A stretch of DNA of 64,000 nucleotides from an uncultured Coriobacteriaceae bacterium (GTDB taxonomy: Bacteria > Actinomycetota > Coriobacteriia > Coriobacteriales > Coriobacteriaceae), in the NCBI GenBank assembly GCA_944322305.1, contig CALUOP010000004.1, positions 1-64,000 of the forward strand, read 5' to 3'. Positions 37,923-47,075 of the stretch are shown piece by piece. A program made the translations under genes and the position numbers. The notes under the pieces were generated by a model. It worked only from the letters and a program-made list of their open reading frames with translations. It did no database searches and was not told the origin of the DNA. Every line of letters begins with the position of its first letter. Position 1 is the stretch's first letter.

Positions 37923-38966
37923 TTGTTCTCGCTCATGGACATGTTCTTCGGCCAGTACGGCGGTGACCTCGCCATCGACCTCGGCACGGCAAACACGCTC
38001 GTGGCCGTGCGCGGCAAGGGCATCGTTATCCGCGAGCCTTCCGTGGTCGCTATCGACCGCAACGATGAGCGCATCCTGGCCGTCGGCATGGACGCCAAGC
38101 GCATGCTCGGCCGCACCCCGGGCAACATCGTGGCCGTGCGCCCGCTCAAGGACGGCGTCATCGCCGACTTCGACGTCACGGAGGCCATGCTGCGCTACTT
38201 CATCGAGAAGGCGCGCGAGAAGCACTATCCGTGGTCGCCGCGCCCGCGCGTGGTCATCTGCGTTCCCTCCGGCGTCACGTCGGTGGAGAAGCGCGCCGTC
38301 TTCGAGGCCACTATCTCGGCCGGCGCCCGCCAGGCCTACCTCATCGAGGAGCCCATGGCCGCCGCCATCGGCGCCGACCTGCCGGTTGAGGAGCCCACCG
38401 GCTCCATGGTGGTCGACATCGGCGGCGGCACCACCGAGGTGGCCGTTATCGCCATGGGCGGCATCGTGGTCTCGCAGTCCATCCGCATCGCCGGCGACGA
38501 GTTCGACCAGTCCATCTTGAGCCACGTGCGCGACGCCTACAACCTCGCCATCGGCGAGCGCACGGCGGAGGACATCAAGATCAAGGTGGGCTCGGCCGTA
38601 CCGCTCAAAGACGAGCTCGACGTCGAGGTCAACGGTCGCGACGTCATAACCGGCCTGCCCAAGACGGTGCGCATCGAGTCCGAGGAGATCCGCCGCGCCC
38701 TCAACAAGCCGCTTGACGAGATGACCAAGGCCGTGAAGGACGCGCTTGACGCCACCCCGCCTGACTTGGCCTCCGACCTCATGTACTACGGCATCCTGCT
38801 CACGGGCGGCGGCGCGCTTCTGCGCGGGCTCGACGTGCGCCTGCGCGACGAGACGGGCGTTCCCGTGAACGTGAGCCCCACCGCGCTCGACAACGTGGTT
38901 ATCGGTTGCTCGCGCGTGCTCGAGGCTAACGCCTTCGACGGCGGGTTCGTCCAGACCAACGCCTAA
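37923..38966 (+). CDS. mreB: Rod shape-determining protein MreB
   Basis: MreB is the actin-like filament that guides sidewall peptidoglycan synthesis. The 347-residue protein has the phosphate-1 loop DLAIDLGTANTLV, VVICVPSGVTSVEKRAV, MVVDIGGGTTEVAVI (phosphate 2), and LLTGGGALLRGLD (adenosine). The amphipathic N-terminus MFSLMDMFFG could bind membrane. The start is TTG at 37923, five bases after GAGGAG (37912-37917); the ATGs at 37935 and 37941 are too far from it. TACACT at 37859-37864 may be the -10 box. It heads the mreB-mreC-mreD-mrdA-rodA operon. Confidence 0.96.
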   Translation: MFSLMDMFFGQYGGDLAIDLGTANTLVAVRGKGIVIREPSVVAIDRNDERILAVGMDAKRMLGRTPGNIVAVRPLKDGVIADFDVTEAMLRYFIEKAREKHYPWSPRPRVVICVPSGVTSVEKRAVFEATISAGARQAYLIEEPMAAAIGADLPVEEPTGSMVVDIGGGTTEVAVIAMGGIVVSQSIRIAGDEFDQSILSHVRDAYNLAIGERTAEDIKIKVGSAVPLKDELDVEVNGRDVITGLPKTVRIESEEIRRALNKPLDEMTKAVKDALDATPPDLASDLMYYGILLTGGGALLRGLDVRLRDETGVPVNVSPTALDNVVIGCSRVLEANAFDGGFVQTNA

Positions 38967-38987
38967 CGGCCCGAAGGAGCCCTTCCC

Positions 38988-40010
38988 TTGGCACGTACGC
39001 AGCGCTACAAGTCTACCGCGCGCAAGCAGCAATCAACGGGTCTGCGCCCGTTGATTGCGTTTTGCGTCATATCCATCCTCTTGCTCACCTTCTACCTGCG
39101 CGAGGGTGACGCCGGCGTCATCCACAACGTCCGCAGCGGGGTGACGGCGGTTACCATGCCCCTGCGCGTGGCGGGCAGCGCCGTTGCTGCGCCGTTCAAC
39201 GCCCTCGGCAACATCTTCGGCAACCTCACCGCCTCGGAGGAGACGCTCTCCGAGCTCAAGGCCGAGAACGCCGAGCTCAACGCCCAGGTGGCCGAGCTTT
39301 CCGAGGCGCAGGAGACCGCCTCGCGCCTTGAGGACCTGCTGGGGCTGCAGAGCACGTACAGCCTGAAGTCGGTGGCCGCCCGCGTGATCGGCACCTCCGG
39401 CGACGCGTGGACCAAGACCGTCACCATCGACAAGGGCACCTCCGACGGCTTCACCGTGAATATGCCCGTCACCAACTCGGCGGGCGTGATCGGCCAGATC
39501 ATCGAGGTCTCGGCCACGAGCTCGGTGGTGCGCCTCATCACCGACGAGGGCTCGGGCGTGTCTGCCATGATCCAGTCGACCCGCGCCCAGGGGATGCTCC
39601 AGGGCCAGCCCGACGGATCGCTGCTCTTGAGCTACGTTCCCATCGACGCCGAGGTGGAGACGGGCGACATGGTGGTGACCTCCGGCATCGGCGGCGTGTA
39701 CCCCAAGGGGCTGCCGCTGGGACGCGTCTCGTCGGTGGAGAACGCCGACAACGCCCTGTACTACACCATCGTGGTAGACGCCTTCGCCTCGGTTGAGAAC
39801 CAGGAGGAGGTGCTCGTGATCACCTCGCTCACCGAGGATCAGACCGCGAGCGCCGACGACATCGCGCAGGCCGACGACAACCCCGCCGGCACCGCTGCGG
39901 ACGCGGGCGGCGACGACGCCGGCGCGACCCAGGACGCCGCCACGGACGAGAGCGGCACCTCGGCTGATGACGGCGCAGGCACCGGCAACGACGCCGAGGG
40001 AGGGGAGTAG
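38988..40010 (+). CDS. mreC: Rod shape-determining protein MreC
   Basis: MreC is a bitopic membrane protein that activates PBP2-RodA. The 340-residue protein has a basic N-terminus, one membrane helix (about 21-39), and a coiled coil (ETLSELKAENAELNAQVAELSEAQETASRLEDLL). The paired beta-barrel domain reads VIGTSGDAWTKTVTIDKGTSDGF and VVTSGIGGVYPKGLPLGRV. The last 55 residues are an Asp/Ala/Gly-rich acidic tail not usual for MreC, similar in style to the tail of the TPR protein upstream. The start is TTG at 38988 with GAAGGAG eight bases before it. Confidence 0.95.
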   Translation: MARTQRYKSTARKQQSTGLRPLIAFCVISILLLTFYLREGDAGVIHNVRSGVTAVTMPLRVAGSAVAAPFNALGNIFGNLTASEETLSELKAENAELNAQVAELSEAQETASRLEDLLGLQSTYSLKSVAARVIGTSGDAWTKTVTIDKGTSDGFTVNMPVTNSAGVIGQIIEVSATSSVVRLITDEGSGVSAMIQSTRAQGMLQGQPDGSLLLSYVPIDAEVETGDMVVTSGIGGVYPKGLPLGRVSSVENADNALYYTIVVDAFASVENQEEVLVITSLTEDQTASADDIAQADDNPAGTAADAGGDDAGATQDAATDESGTSADDGAGTGNDAEGGE

Positions 40011-40013
40011 GCC

Positions 40014-40589
40014 ATGGAGGTGCGCGACAAGTACACGATCCGCCACACGGTGGCCATCCTCTCCGTGGTGTGCGTGGTGCTGCAGCTGGGCCTCACGCCG
40101 CAGATCTCGATTGGCGGCGGCACCATCAACTTCATGCTCATCCTCACCGGGTCGGTGGCGTTGCTGTGCGGCAGCCGCGCCGGGTGCGTGGCGGGCTTTC
40201 TCGCCGGCGCGCTGTACGACTTCACCATGCCGGTACCCGCCGGCCTCATGATGCTCGCGCTCACCGTGACCGGCTTCGTGCTGGGCAGCGGCGAGCGCAA
40301 CCGCCTGCAGGAGCAGCTCGACGTGTCGGTGAAGCTGTTCGCCATCGCCTGCTGCGCGGTGAACGTGCTCTACGCCATCGCGCTCCTTCTGCTCGGCGCG
40401 CAGCACGACATCCTCATGGCCATCTTCGGCCACGGGCTCGCGTCGATCGTGCTCGACGTGCTCGTGGCGCTTCCGTTCTTCTACGTGCTGGCCCGCGCCG
40501 ACGTGAGCCAGACCTTCTCGCGTTCCAACAGCTTGCGCTCGGTTAACACGCGTCGCACTGCGGGAAAGCGCTATCGGAAACTTCATTAG
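40014..40589 (+). CDS. mreD: Rod shape-determining protein MreD
   Basis: MreD is a small polytopic partner of MreC. The 191-residue protein has about five to six hydrophobic segments, including VAILSVVCVVLQLGL, INFMLILTGSVALLCG, AGFLAGALYDFTMPVPAGLMMLALT with the conserved G.L.D motif, and a basic C-terminal tail. The ATG is 4 bases after the mreC stop, with GGGAGGGGAG inside the end of mreC, so they are translated together. Identification rests on position and topology as well as the short motif. Confidence 0.9.
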   Translation: MEVRDKYTIRHTVAILSVVCVVLQLGLTPQISIGGGTINFMLILTGSVALLCGSRAGCVAGFLAGALYDFTMPVPAGLMMLALTVTGFVLGSGERNRLQEQLDVSVKLFAIACCAVNVLYAIALLLLGAQHDILMAIFGHGLASIVLDVLVALPFFYVLARADVSQTFSRSNSLRSVNTRRTAGKRYRKLH

Positions 40590-40598
40590 GCGGTATCC

Positions 40599-42650
40599 AT
40601 GGACGCCCAAGCGCTTGTCATCATAGCCGGCCTCATCTTGGTGGCCGTTGTCATCGTATCGCTCATCGCCATGCGCGGCTACTCCGGCCGCTTCAGGTTC
40701 GACACCCAGAACGGCACCACCCCGCGCGCCTCTGAGGGCGAGGGCACCACGCCCAAGATCATGTTCAAGAGCCGTTTCACCGCGCTGGTCGCCGGTGTGG
40801 GCGCGGCCTTCGCGTTGATCCTGGGCAAGCTGTGGACCATGCAGATGGTCTCCTCCGACTACTACGAGGAGCTTGCCGAGGAGAACCGCACGCGCACCAT
40901 CACCACCCCTGCCGACCGCGGCCGCATCCTCGACCGCAACGGCGAGGTGCTGGTGGGCAACCGCCCCTCGCTTGTGGTGACCGCCTACGCCAGCGTGGCC
41001 GACGACGAGATCACCGTGCGGCACCTGGCCAACCTGCTCGGCCTGCCGTACGCGGCGGTGCGCCGCAACATCCAGGACAACTCCGAGGGCGCCCAGAGCG
41101 CCCACACCGTGGCTACCGACGTGTCGCGCCGCGTGGTGGCCTACATCCAAGAGCACGCCAGCGAGTTCGAGGGTGTTGAGATCGCCCAGCGCTCCGAGCG
41201 CATGTACCCCTATCGCGAGATGGCCGCCCAGCTTCTTGGCTACACCGGCACGGCCACCCAGGAGCAGCTGGGTGCCGACAACTCCGACGACCCGGGCGCC
41301 ATCAACTACGAGAGCGGCGACATGGTGGGCCAGGCGGGCATCGAGCTGCAGTACGAGCGCGTGCTGCAGGGCATCCGCGGCCAGCAGACCGTGCGCGTGG
41401 ACGCCAACGGCAACGTGACGGGGGCCTCAGACGCGGTCGAGGCACAGCCGGGCTCGGACATCAAGCTCACCATCGACGTGAAGATTCAGCAGGCCTGCGA
41501 GTCGGGCCTGGCGCACGCCATCGAGGTCGCCAAGCAGCAGGGCTACGAGAACGCTGGCGCGGGCTCGTGCATCTGCATCGACTGCACCAACGGCGAGATC
41601 CTGGGCCTCGCCAACGCACCGTCCTACGACCCGTCCTCCTTCGTGGGCGGCATCAGCCAGGACGTGTGGGACCAGCTCAACGACGAGAAGAACAAGTACC
41701 CGCTCATGAACCGCGCCATCGCCGGCCAGTACATGTCGGCCTCCACCATCAAGCCGCTCACGGCTCTGGCGGCGCTGAACTTCGACGTCATGACGCCCGA
41801 CAGCGTGGTTACCTGCACCGGCTACTGGACGGGCTTGGGCGAGTCGTGGGGTCAGTACTGCTGGGATCATGACGGCCACGGCCCCATGGACCTGCAGAGC
41901 GCCATCACCTGGTCGTGCGACCCGATGTTCTACGAGATCGGCAAAGGCTTCTACTACAGCGACGACAACCCCGACGGCATGCAGGAGACCTACCGCGCCT
42001 GGGGCCTGGGAAAGACCTGCGGCATCGACCTGGGCGGCGAGGCCTCCGGGCGCGTGCCGGACGCCGCCTGGAAGAAGGAGGCCTTCAAGGACTACGCGAG
42101 CGAGGACCAGAGCTGGAACCCCGGCGACATGACCAACCTCGCCATCGGCCAGGGCGACATCCTGGTGACCCCGCTGCAGATGGCCATGGTCTACTGCGGG
42201 CTGGCCAACAACGGCGTTCAGATGACGCCGCATCTGCTCAAGAGCGTGGTGTCCCGCGACGGCGAGGGCGACGCGCTTGCCTACGAGCCCACCGAGCGCC
42301 TGCGCGTGGAGGAGGACGCCGACTACATGGACCTGGTGCATCGCGGTCTCAAGGGCGTCATCTACGAGGAGAGCGACGCCACCGCCGCGCACTTCTCCAA
42401 CGTCTACGACAACGGCGAGCAGGTGACGCTGGCCGGCAAGTCGGGCACGGGCGAGAAGTCCGGCGAGGACGAGTACGGCTGGTTCATCGCCTACGCGCCC
42501 TACGACAACCCGCGCTACGTGGTGGCGTCCCTCTGCGAGCAGGCGGGTTTCGGCGCGAGCTCGGCCATGTACGCGGTGCGCGACGTGTTCGGCGCCATCT
42601 ACAACTCTCCCGACGACTCCACGGTCGTCTCTACCGACGGAACGCGCTAG
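40599..42650 (+). CDS. mrdA: Penicillin-binding protein 2 (elongation transpeptidase)
   Basis: This class B PBP cross-links peptidoglycan in the rod complex with RodA. The 683-residue protein has two hydrophobic N-terminal segments (about 5-24 and 62-80, the second being the usual anchor), the pedestal motif RGRILDRNGEVL, and then the transpeptidase domain. Its SxxK motif is STIK with Ser382, the second motif is SCD, and the third KSGT in LAGKSGTGEKSG. The extra hydrophobic segment before the anchor is unusual for PBP2. The start codon has only a weak GGCGG before it and follows mreD by 9 bases. Confidence 0.95.
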   Translation: MDAQALVIIAGLILVAVVIVSLIAMRGYSGRFRFDTQNGTTPRASEGEGTTPKIMFKSRFTALVAGVGAAFALILGKLWTMQMVSSDYYEELAEENRTRTITTPADRGRILDRNGEVLVGNRPSLVVTAYASVADDEITVRHLANLLGLPYAAVRRNIQDNSEGAQSAHTVATDVSRRVVAYIQEHASEFEGVEIAQRSERMYPYREMAAQLLGYTGTATQEQLGADNSDDPGAINYESGDMVGQAGIELQYERVLQGIRGQQTVRVDANGNVTGASDAVEAQPGSDIKLTIDVKIQQACESGLAHAIEVAKQQGYENAGAGSCICIDCTNGEILGLANAPSYDPSSFVGGISQDVWDQLNDEKNKYPLMNRAIAGQYMSASTIKPLTALAALNFDVMTPDSVVTCTGYWTGLGESWGQYCWDHDGHGPMDLQSAITWSCDPMFYEIGKGFYYSDDNPDGMQETYRAWGLGKTCGIDLGGEASGRVPDAAWKKEAFKDYASEDQSWNPGDMTNLAIGQGDILVTPLQMAMVYCGLANNGVQMTPHLLKSVVSRDGEGDALAYEPTERLRVEEDADYMDLVHRGLKGVIYEESDATAAHFSNVYDNGEQVTLAGKSGTGEKSGEDEYGWFIAYAPYDNPRYVVASLCEQAGFGASSAMYAVRDVFGAIYNSPDDSTVVSTDGTR

Positions 42651-42659
42651 GAGGCCCGT

Positions 42660-43877
42660 ATGCCGAGTCGTGCGCAACATGAGCAGGCCGCCAAGCGCGA
42701 GAGCCTGAAGATCGTCAACAAGCGCCAGGCGCGCAAGCGCGGCAGCCTGCGCGACGCGGTGTTCATCCCTGTGGCGGTGGCCACGCTGCTTTTGGTGGCC
42801 TTCGGCTGCTTCGTGGTGTGGACCGCCTCCCTGTCCATCGAGGAGGCCTCCTTCACGCGCCAGCTGCTCGGCGTGGGGATAGGCCTCTTCTTGGCGGTGG
42901 TGGCCTGGAACATCGACTACCGCATGTTCGCCAACTGGTCGCACGCGCTGCTCGTGATCGACATCCTGCTGATCTTCTCGCCCTTCATACCCGGGCTCTC
43001 CTACGAGGGTGGCGGCATGACGGGCTGGATCCGCTTTCCGGTGATCGGGCTGACCTTCCAGCCCGTTGAGCTGGTGAAGCTCGTCACCGTGCTCTACATG
43101 GCCTCGCGCACCGCCGAGTACAACGGCACCATCGACAACCTGCGCGACTACGTCAAGCTCTGCGTCATGCTCGTGATACCGTTCGCCTGCATCCTCATCC
43201 AGGGCGACCTGGGCTCGGGCATCGTGGTCTTCGTCGCCGGCGCGGTGGTCATCATGATAGGCGGGCCCAAGAAGGAGTGGGTGCTCTCCACGATCGCGCT
43301 CTTGGTCGGCGCCGTCGTGCTGTTCTTCGCGGTGAACAGCATCACCACCGCCTACTTCGACAGCCCCCTCATCGCGCCGTACCGCCTGAACCGCCTGCTG
43401 GTCTTTCTCGACCCGGAGGGGTCCTCCTCAACCGACGAGGGCTACAACCTGCTGCAGTCGCTTATCGCCGTGGGCTCGGGCGGCTTCTTCGGGCGCGGCA
43501 TCGGATCGGCGGACGCCTCGCAGTCCGGCGCGGGCTTCCTGCCCGAGGCCCATACCGACTTCGTCTTCGCCTTGCTCTCCGAGGAGTTCGGTTTCGTTGG
43601 CGGTTTGCTGCTCATCGCGCTGTACCTGCTGCTTATCCTGGGTACGATCTTTGTTGCCGTGCGCACCGAGAACATCTTCGGCAAGCTCGTGGCGGTGGGC
43701 ATCGTCGGCATGTGGACGTTCCAGATATTCGAGAACATCGGCATGTGCATCGGGCTCATGCCGATCACCGGCATCCCGCTGCCCTTCATCAGCTTCGGAT
43801 CGTCGTCCATGATGGTGCAGCTGATGGTGGTGGGCGTGGTGCAGTCCATCTGGCGCCACCGCACCAAGGCGGCCTAG
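42660..43877 (+). CDS. rodA: RodA-type SEDS peptidoglycan polymerase
   Basis: RodA polymerises lipid II glycan strands together with PBP2. The 405-residue protein has about ten membrane helices after a basic N-terminus of 30 residues. It shows the SEDS landmarks FQPVELVKL, QGDLGSGIVVF, YNLLQSLIAVGSGGFFGRG, the catalytic-loop LPEAHTDFVFALLSEEFGF, and TGIPLPFISFGSSSM. FtsW is the alternative, but linkage to mreBCD-mrdA favours RodA. AGGAGG precedes the ATG, 10 bases after mrdA. Confidence 0.94.
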   Translation: MPSRAQHEQAAKRESLKIVNKRQARKRGSLRDAVFIPVAVATLLLVAFGCFVVWTASLSIEEASFTRQLLGVGIGLFLAVVAWNIDYRMFANWSHALLVIDILLIFSPFIPGLSYEGGGMTGWIRFPVIGLTFQPVELVKLVTVLYMASRTAEYNGTIDNLRDYVKLCVMLVIPFACILIQGDLGSGIVVFVAGAVVIMIGGPKKEWVLSTIALLVGAVVLFFAVNSITTAYFDSPLIAPYRLNRLLVFLDPEGSSSTDEGYNLLQSLIAVGSGGFFGRGIGSADASQSGAGFLPEAHTDFVFALLSEEFGFVGGLLLIALYLLLILGTIFVAVRTENIFGKLVAVGIVGMWTFQIFENIGMCIGLMPITGIPLPFISFGSSSMMVQLMVVGVVQSIWRHRTKAA

Positions 43878-43928
43878 GACGGCCGGGTTCTGCGGCGCCA
43901 AGCCGCGTCGAGAGAGGGGAGAGCGGGC

Positions 43929-44795
43929 ATGCGCGTTCCCGTTGAGAAGATAGCCGACGTGCTCCGCATGGGCTTTGAGTACACGCACGACGCCGACGAC
44001 CAGCTGCGCATCGGCGTGTACGTTGACGCGGGCGCGCCGACGACGATCGTTGAGACCGTGCGCGACGCCTTTGTGCCCCAGCTGACCACGGCGCTCGTGC
44101 GCGTGGAGCGCCTCGGCGAGCAGCCGGTGCAACCCAAGGGCGACACCGACGTGGCCCTGGTCATCACGAGCGGTGCGGCGTACCTCGAGGCGCAGGTGCA
44201 GAGGCTCGTGGTGGCGGGCGTTCCCACGGTGTGCCTGGCCGAGTCGTGCGTGGAGGTGCCCTTCATCAAGACCGACACGCCCATGCTCGGGCTTATCGCC
44301 TCCACCAACAAGACCTACCTGCTCGAGACGCTGGCCGGCTGGATCCTCGACCGCACGGACAAGCAGCTCGCCTTTGCGGCGAACTTCCCCTTCATGCGCG
44401 TGGCGCAGGCGCACCGGCTGGTGGGGCAGGCCGCGCTGCGCAACGCGGTGACCGGCGCGCTGGTGTTCGTGCCGGGATCCAACTACCCGGTGATGACGCT
44501 CGCGCAGATCTCGATGGCCCTGGCTCTGGCTGAGACCTACGGCAAGGGGCTCAAGCTCGAGCGCCTGTACGAGATCGCCTTCGTGGCGGCAAGCGGCTTG
44601 GTTCTCCGTACCGGCGCGCGTTTCATCTGCGCGCGGACGCCGCACGTGGGCTTCTTGGTGAAGGCGCTTATCGGCGGCGCGGGCACCTACGGCATGGGCC
44701 GCGCGCTCATGTGGTTTTACGCGCGCGACCTCGACCACGCCGACGTGCGCGAGAAGGTCCAGGCGCTGGTGCGGCGCCCGGTGGCTGAAGGCTGA
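43929..44795 (+). CDS. DUF697 (YcjF-like) family protein
   Basis: A 288-residue protein whose C-terminal part (about 140-280) fits DUF697: ANFPFMRVAQAHRLVGQAALRNAVTG-type helices, then VMTLAQISMALALAETYG and a glycine-rich hydrophobic stretch ICARTPHVGFLVKALIGGAGTYGMGRAL. DUF697 proteins are often linked to small GTPases or membrane stress, but their function is not established. The N-terminal half (EKIADVLRMGFEYTHDADDQL) is unknown to me and contains no GTPase motifs. GAGGGGAG precedes the ATG. It follows rodA by 51 bases and is the last gene of the mre cluster. Confidence 0.75.
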   Translation: MRVPVEKIADVLRMGFEYTHDADDQLRIGVYVDAGAPTTIVETVRDAFVPQLTTALVRVERLGEQPVQPKGDTDVALVITSGAAYLEAQVQRLVVAGVPTVCLAESCVEVPFIKTDTPMLGLIASTNKTYLLETLAGWILDRTDKQLAFAANFPFMRVAQAHRLVGQAALRNAVTGALVFVPGSNYPVMTLAQISMALALAETYGKGLKLERLYEIAFVAASGLVLRTGARFICARTPHVGFLVKALIGGAGTYGMGRALMWFYARDLDHADVREKVQALVRRPVAEG

Positions 44796-45200
44796 GACTG
44801 CGGTTCGCCGCGCAGGCTGGGTGCGCAGGTTGGGCGCGCGGCGCGTTTGGTCGCTGTTTCGACATTCCAATAGCGGCTAGGAGCTCTGAGCGCATGCAAC
44901 TCCCGCTATTCCGGGGGGTTGCATGCCGTATGTGCGGGTAACTGCTCCTTAGAGGTCGTAGCGGCGTTCAACCTGAGGCTTAGATGCTGTTCTGGCGACC
45001 AAGCGAGGCTTAGAGGTCGTTGGCGCGGGTAAGCCGCGGGCATTGGATGTCATGCACGCGGGCATCCGACGCATAGATGTCGCTTTCGCGGGCAAGCACC
45101 GTCCGGATGGGCTCAAAACCGGGGATTTGGCGGAGGCCTTGAGGCCGCAGGCGTTCTGCGGTACCGTGCAGTGACTTACCCTCAGCGGAGAAAGGCCAGT
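44796..45200. other. Gene-free region carrying repeat array C
   Basis: These 405 bases between the DUF697 gene and the radical SAM gene hold no gene. Most of it is array C. The last 95 bases before the radical SAM start carry GGAGAAAGG as ribosome binding site and no clear promoter. Confidence 0.6.
44847..45104. repeat. 31-bp degenerate tandem array C with central hairpin
   Basis: Short plus-strand part: units at 44847 (TTGGTCGCTG) and 44877. The central hairpin, 44892-44926, is GCATGCAACTCCCG against CGGGGGGTTGCATGC. The minus-strand part is longer: the CTTAGA landmark recurs at 44948, 44979 and 45009, then diverged at about 45042 and 45073, a 30-33-base period, with GGGTAA or GGGCAA opening the units. 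It has the same architecture as arrays A and B but with the reverse half dominant. Confidence 0.85.
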
Positions 45201-47075
45201 ATGCGACCTGCTTACGAGGATCTGTTCCACCTGATCGAGCCGCTGCTTCCCCAGGTTGAGAAGCCCAGCCGCTACATCGACCACGAGTGGGGGACGCTTT
45301 CCAAGCCTGAGGCGCGCTTTCGCGTGTGCCTCATGTACCCGGACACCTACGAGGTGGGCCTGCCCAACCAGGGCATCGCCATCCTCTACCGGATCCTGAA
45401 CGGCGAGGAGGGCATCTCCTGCGAGCGCGGCTACCTGCCGTGGGTCGACATGGCTGACAAGATGCGCGAGGCGGGCGTGCCCCTGCTCTCGCTCGAAGGG
45501 GCGGCCCCGGTGGCCTCGTTCGACGTGCTCGGCATGCACGTGCCCCACGAGATGGCGGCAACCAACTTCTTGGAGGCCTTCGACCTCGCGGGCATCCCGC
45601 AGCTTTCGGGTGAGCGCGGCGAGGACGACCCCATCGTCATCGCGGGCGGACCGTCGGTGTACAACGTTGAGCCGCTGGCGCCGTTTTTCGACGCAGTGCT
45701 TATCGGCGAGGGCGAGGAGCACATCGTGGAGGTCTGCCGCGAGCTCGAGCGCTCCCGCGACGCGGGTCTCACCCGCGCCGAGCGCCTCGAGGCCTTGGCG
45801 CAGGTTCCCGGCACCTACGTGCCGGGGCTCTACGACGTGACGTACGCCGCGGACGCGCCGCACGGCTTCGCCACCCCGCGCGCGGGCACTCGAGCGCCCG
45901 CCGTGGTGTACAAGCGCGTGGCGGCCGACTTCGCCGCTACCGACCCGCTCGCCCAGTCTATCGTGCCCTATACCGAGCTCGTGCACGACCGCCTGTCGGT
46001 CGAGGTGCTGCGCGGCTGCGCCCGCGGCTGCCGCTTCTGCCAAGCCGGCATCACCTACCGCCCGGTGCGCGAGCGCTCGGCCGACCAGGTGGTCGCCGCC
46101 GTGGTGCGCGGCCTTGCGCGCACGGGTTACGACGAGGTTTCGCTCACCTCGCTTTCCACCACCGACCACTCCCAGTGCGAGCGCATGCTCGAGCGCCTGA
46201 ACGAGCGCTTGGCCGACACCGGCATCTCGGTGTCCATCCCCTCGCAGCGCCTCGACTCCTTCGACCCCGAGATGGCCGAGGCCGTGGCTGGCGGCAAGAA
46301 GGGCGGCCTCACCTTCGCGGTGGAGGCGGGTTCCCAGCGCCTGCGCGACGTCATCAACAAGAACGTGACCGAGGAGGACCTCGATCGGGCGATGCGCGCC
46401 GCCTTCGAGGCGGGTTGGCGCCGCGTGAAGCTCTACTTCATGATGGGCCTGCCCACTGAGACCGACGAGGACATCGTCGGCATAGCGCGCCTGGCCGACC
46501 ACGTGATCGACCTCGCGCAGGAGGTCGTGCCCAAAAACCAGCGCGGCTCGGTTTCGGTCTCCGCCTCGGTGGCGGTGTTCGTGCCCAAGGCGCACACGCC
46601 CTTCCAGTGGGTGGGCCAGCTCGAGCGCGAGGAGGTCAAGCGCCGCCAGCGGCTGCTCATCCACAGCGTGCGCCACAAGAGCGTGCGCGTGCACTACCAC
46701 GACGCCGACGTGTCGCTGCTCGAGGCGGTGCTCTCGCGCGGCGGCCGCGGCATCGCCCCCGTCATCCAGGAGGCGTGGCGGCGCGGCGCGCGCTTCGACG
46801 CGTGGACCGAGCACTTCAATCTCGAACGCTGGCGCGAGGCGGCCGCAGCCTGCGGCGTCGACCTCGACGCGGTGGCCTGCACCCCCTACGAGATCGGCAT
46901 GCGCCTGCCGTGGGAGCAGACCTCGCCGGGCGTGAGCCCGGGTTTTCTGGAGCGCGAGTACCGCCGCGCCTGCGCTGCCGAGACCACGCCAGACTGTACG
47001 CGCGCAAGCTGCACGGGCTGCGGCATCTGCCCGACGCTCGGCGTGGCCAACAAGATCGAGGAGGTGCGCAAATGA
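45201..47075 (+). CDS. B12-binding/radical SAM protein, TIGR03960 family
   Basis: This is a radical SAM protein of 624 residues of the TIGR03960 type; its reaction is not known. An N-terminal B12-binding-like region (CLMYPDTYEVGLPNQGIAILYR, IVIAGGPSVYNVEPLAPFFD) precedes the radical SAM core, with cluster cysteines 273, 277 and 280 in CARGCRFCQAG. Substrate-loop sequence such as SLTSLSTTDHS and LTFAVEAGSQRLRDVINKNV follows. The C-terminus ends in a Cys-rich SCTGCGICPTLGV motif. The ATG at 45201 has GGAGAAAGG upstream. It is coupled to the DUF2344 gene by an ATGA overlap, the usual arrangement for this pair. Confidence 0.9.
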   Translation: MRPAYEDLFHLIEPLLPQVEKPSRYIDHEWGTLSKPEARFRVCLMYPDTYEVGLPNQGIAILYRILNGEEGISCERGYLPWVDMADKMREAGVPLLSLEGAAPVASFDVLGMHVPHEMAATNFLEAFDLAGIPQLSGERGEDDPIVIAGGPSVYNVEPLAPFFDAVLIGEGEEHIVEVCRELERSRDAGLTRAERLEALAQVPGTYVPGLYDVTYAADAPHGFATPRAGTRAPAVVYKRVAADFAATDPLAQSIVPYTELVHDRLSVEVLRGCARGCRFCQAGITYRPVRERSADQVVAAVVRGLARTGYDEVSLTSLSTTDHSQCERMLERLNERLADTGISVSIPSQRLDSFDPEMAEAVAGGKKGGLTFAVEAGSQRLRDVINKNVTEEDLDRAMRAAFEAGWRRVKLYFMMGLPTETDEDIVGIARLADHVIDLAQEVVPKNQRGSVSVSASVAVFVPKAHTPFQWVGQLEREEVKRRQRLLIHSVRHKSVRVHYHDADVSLLEAVLSRGGRGIAPVIQEAWRRGARFDAWTEHFNLERWREAAAACGVDLDAVACTPYEIGMRLPWEQTSPGVSPGFLEREYRRACAAETTPDCTRASCTGCGICPTLGVANKIEEVRK

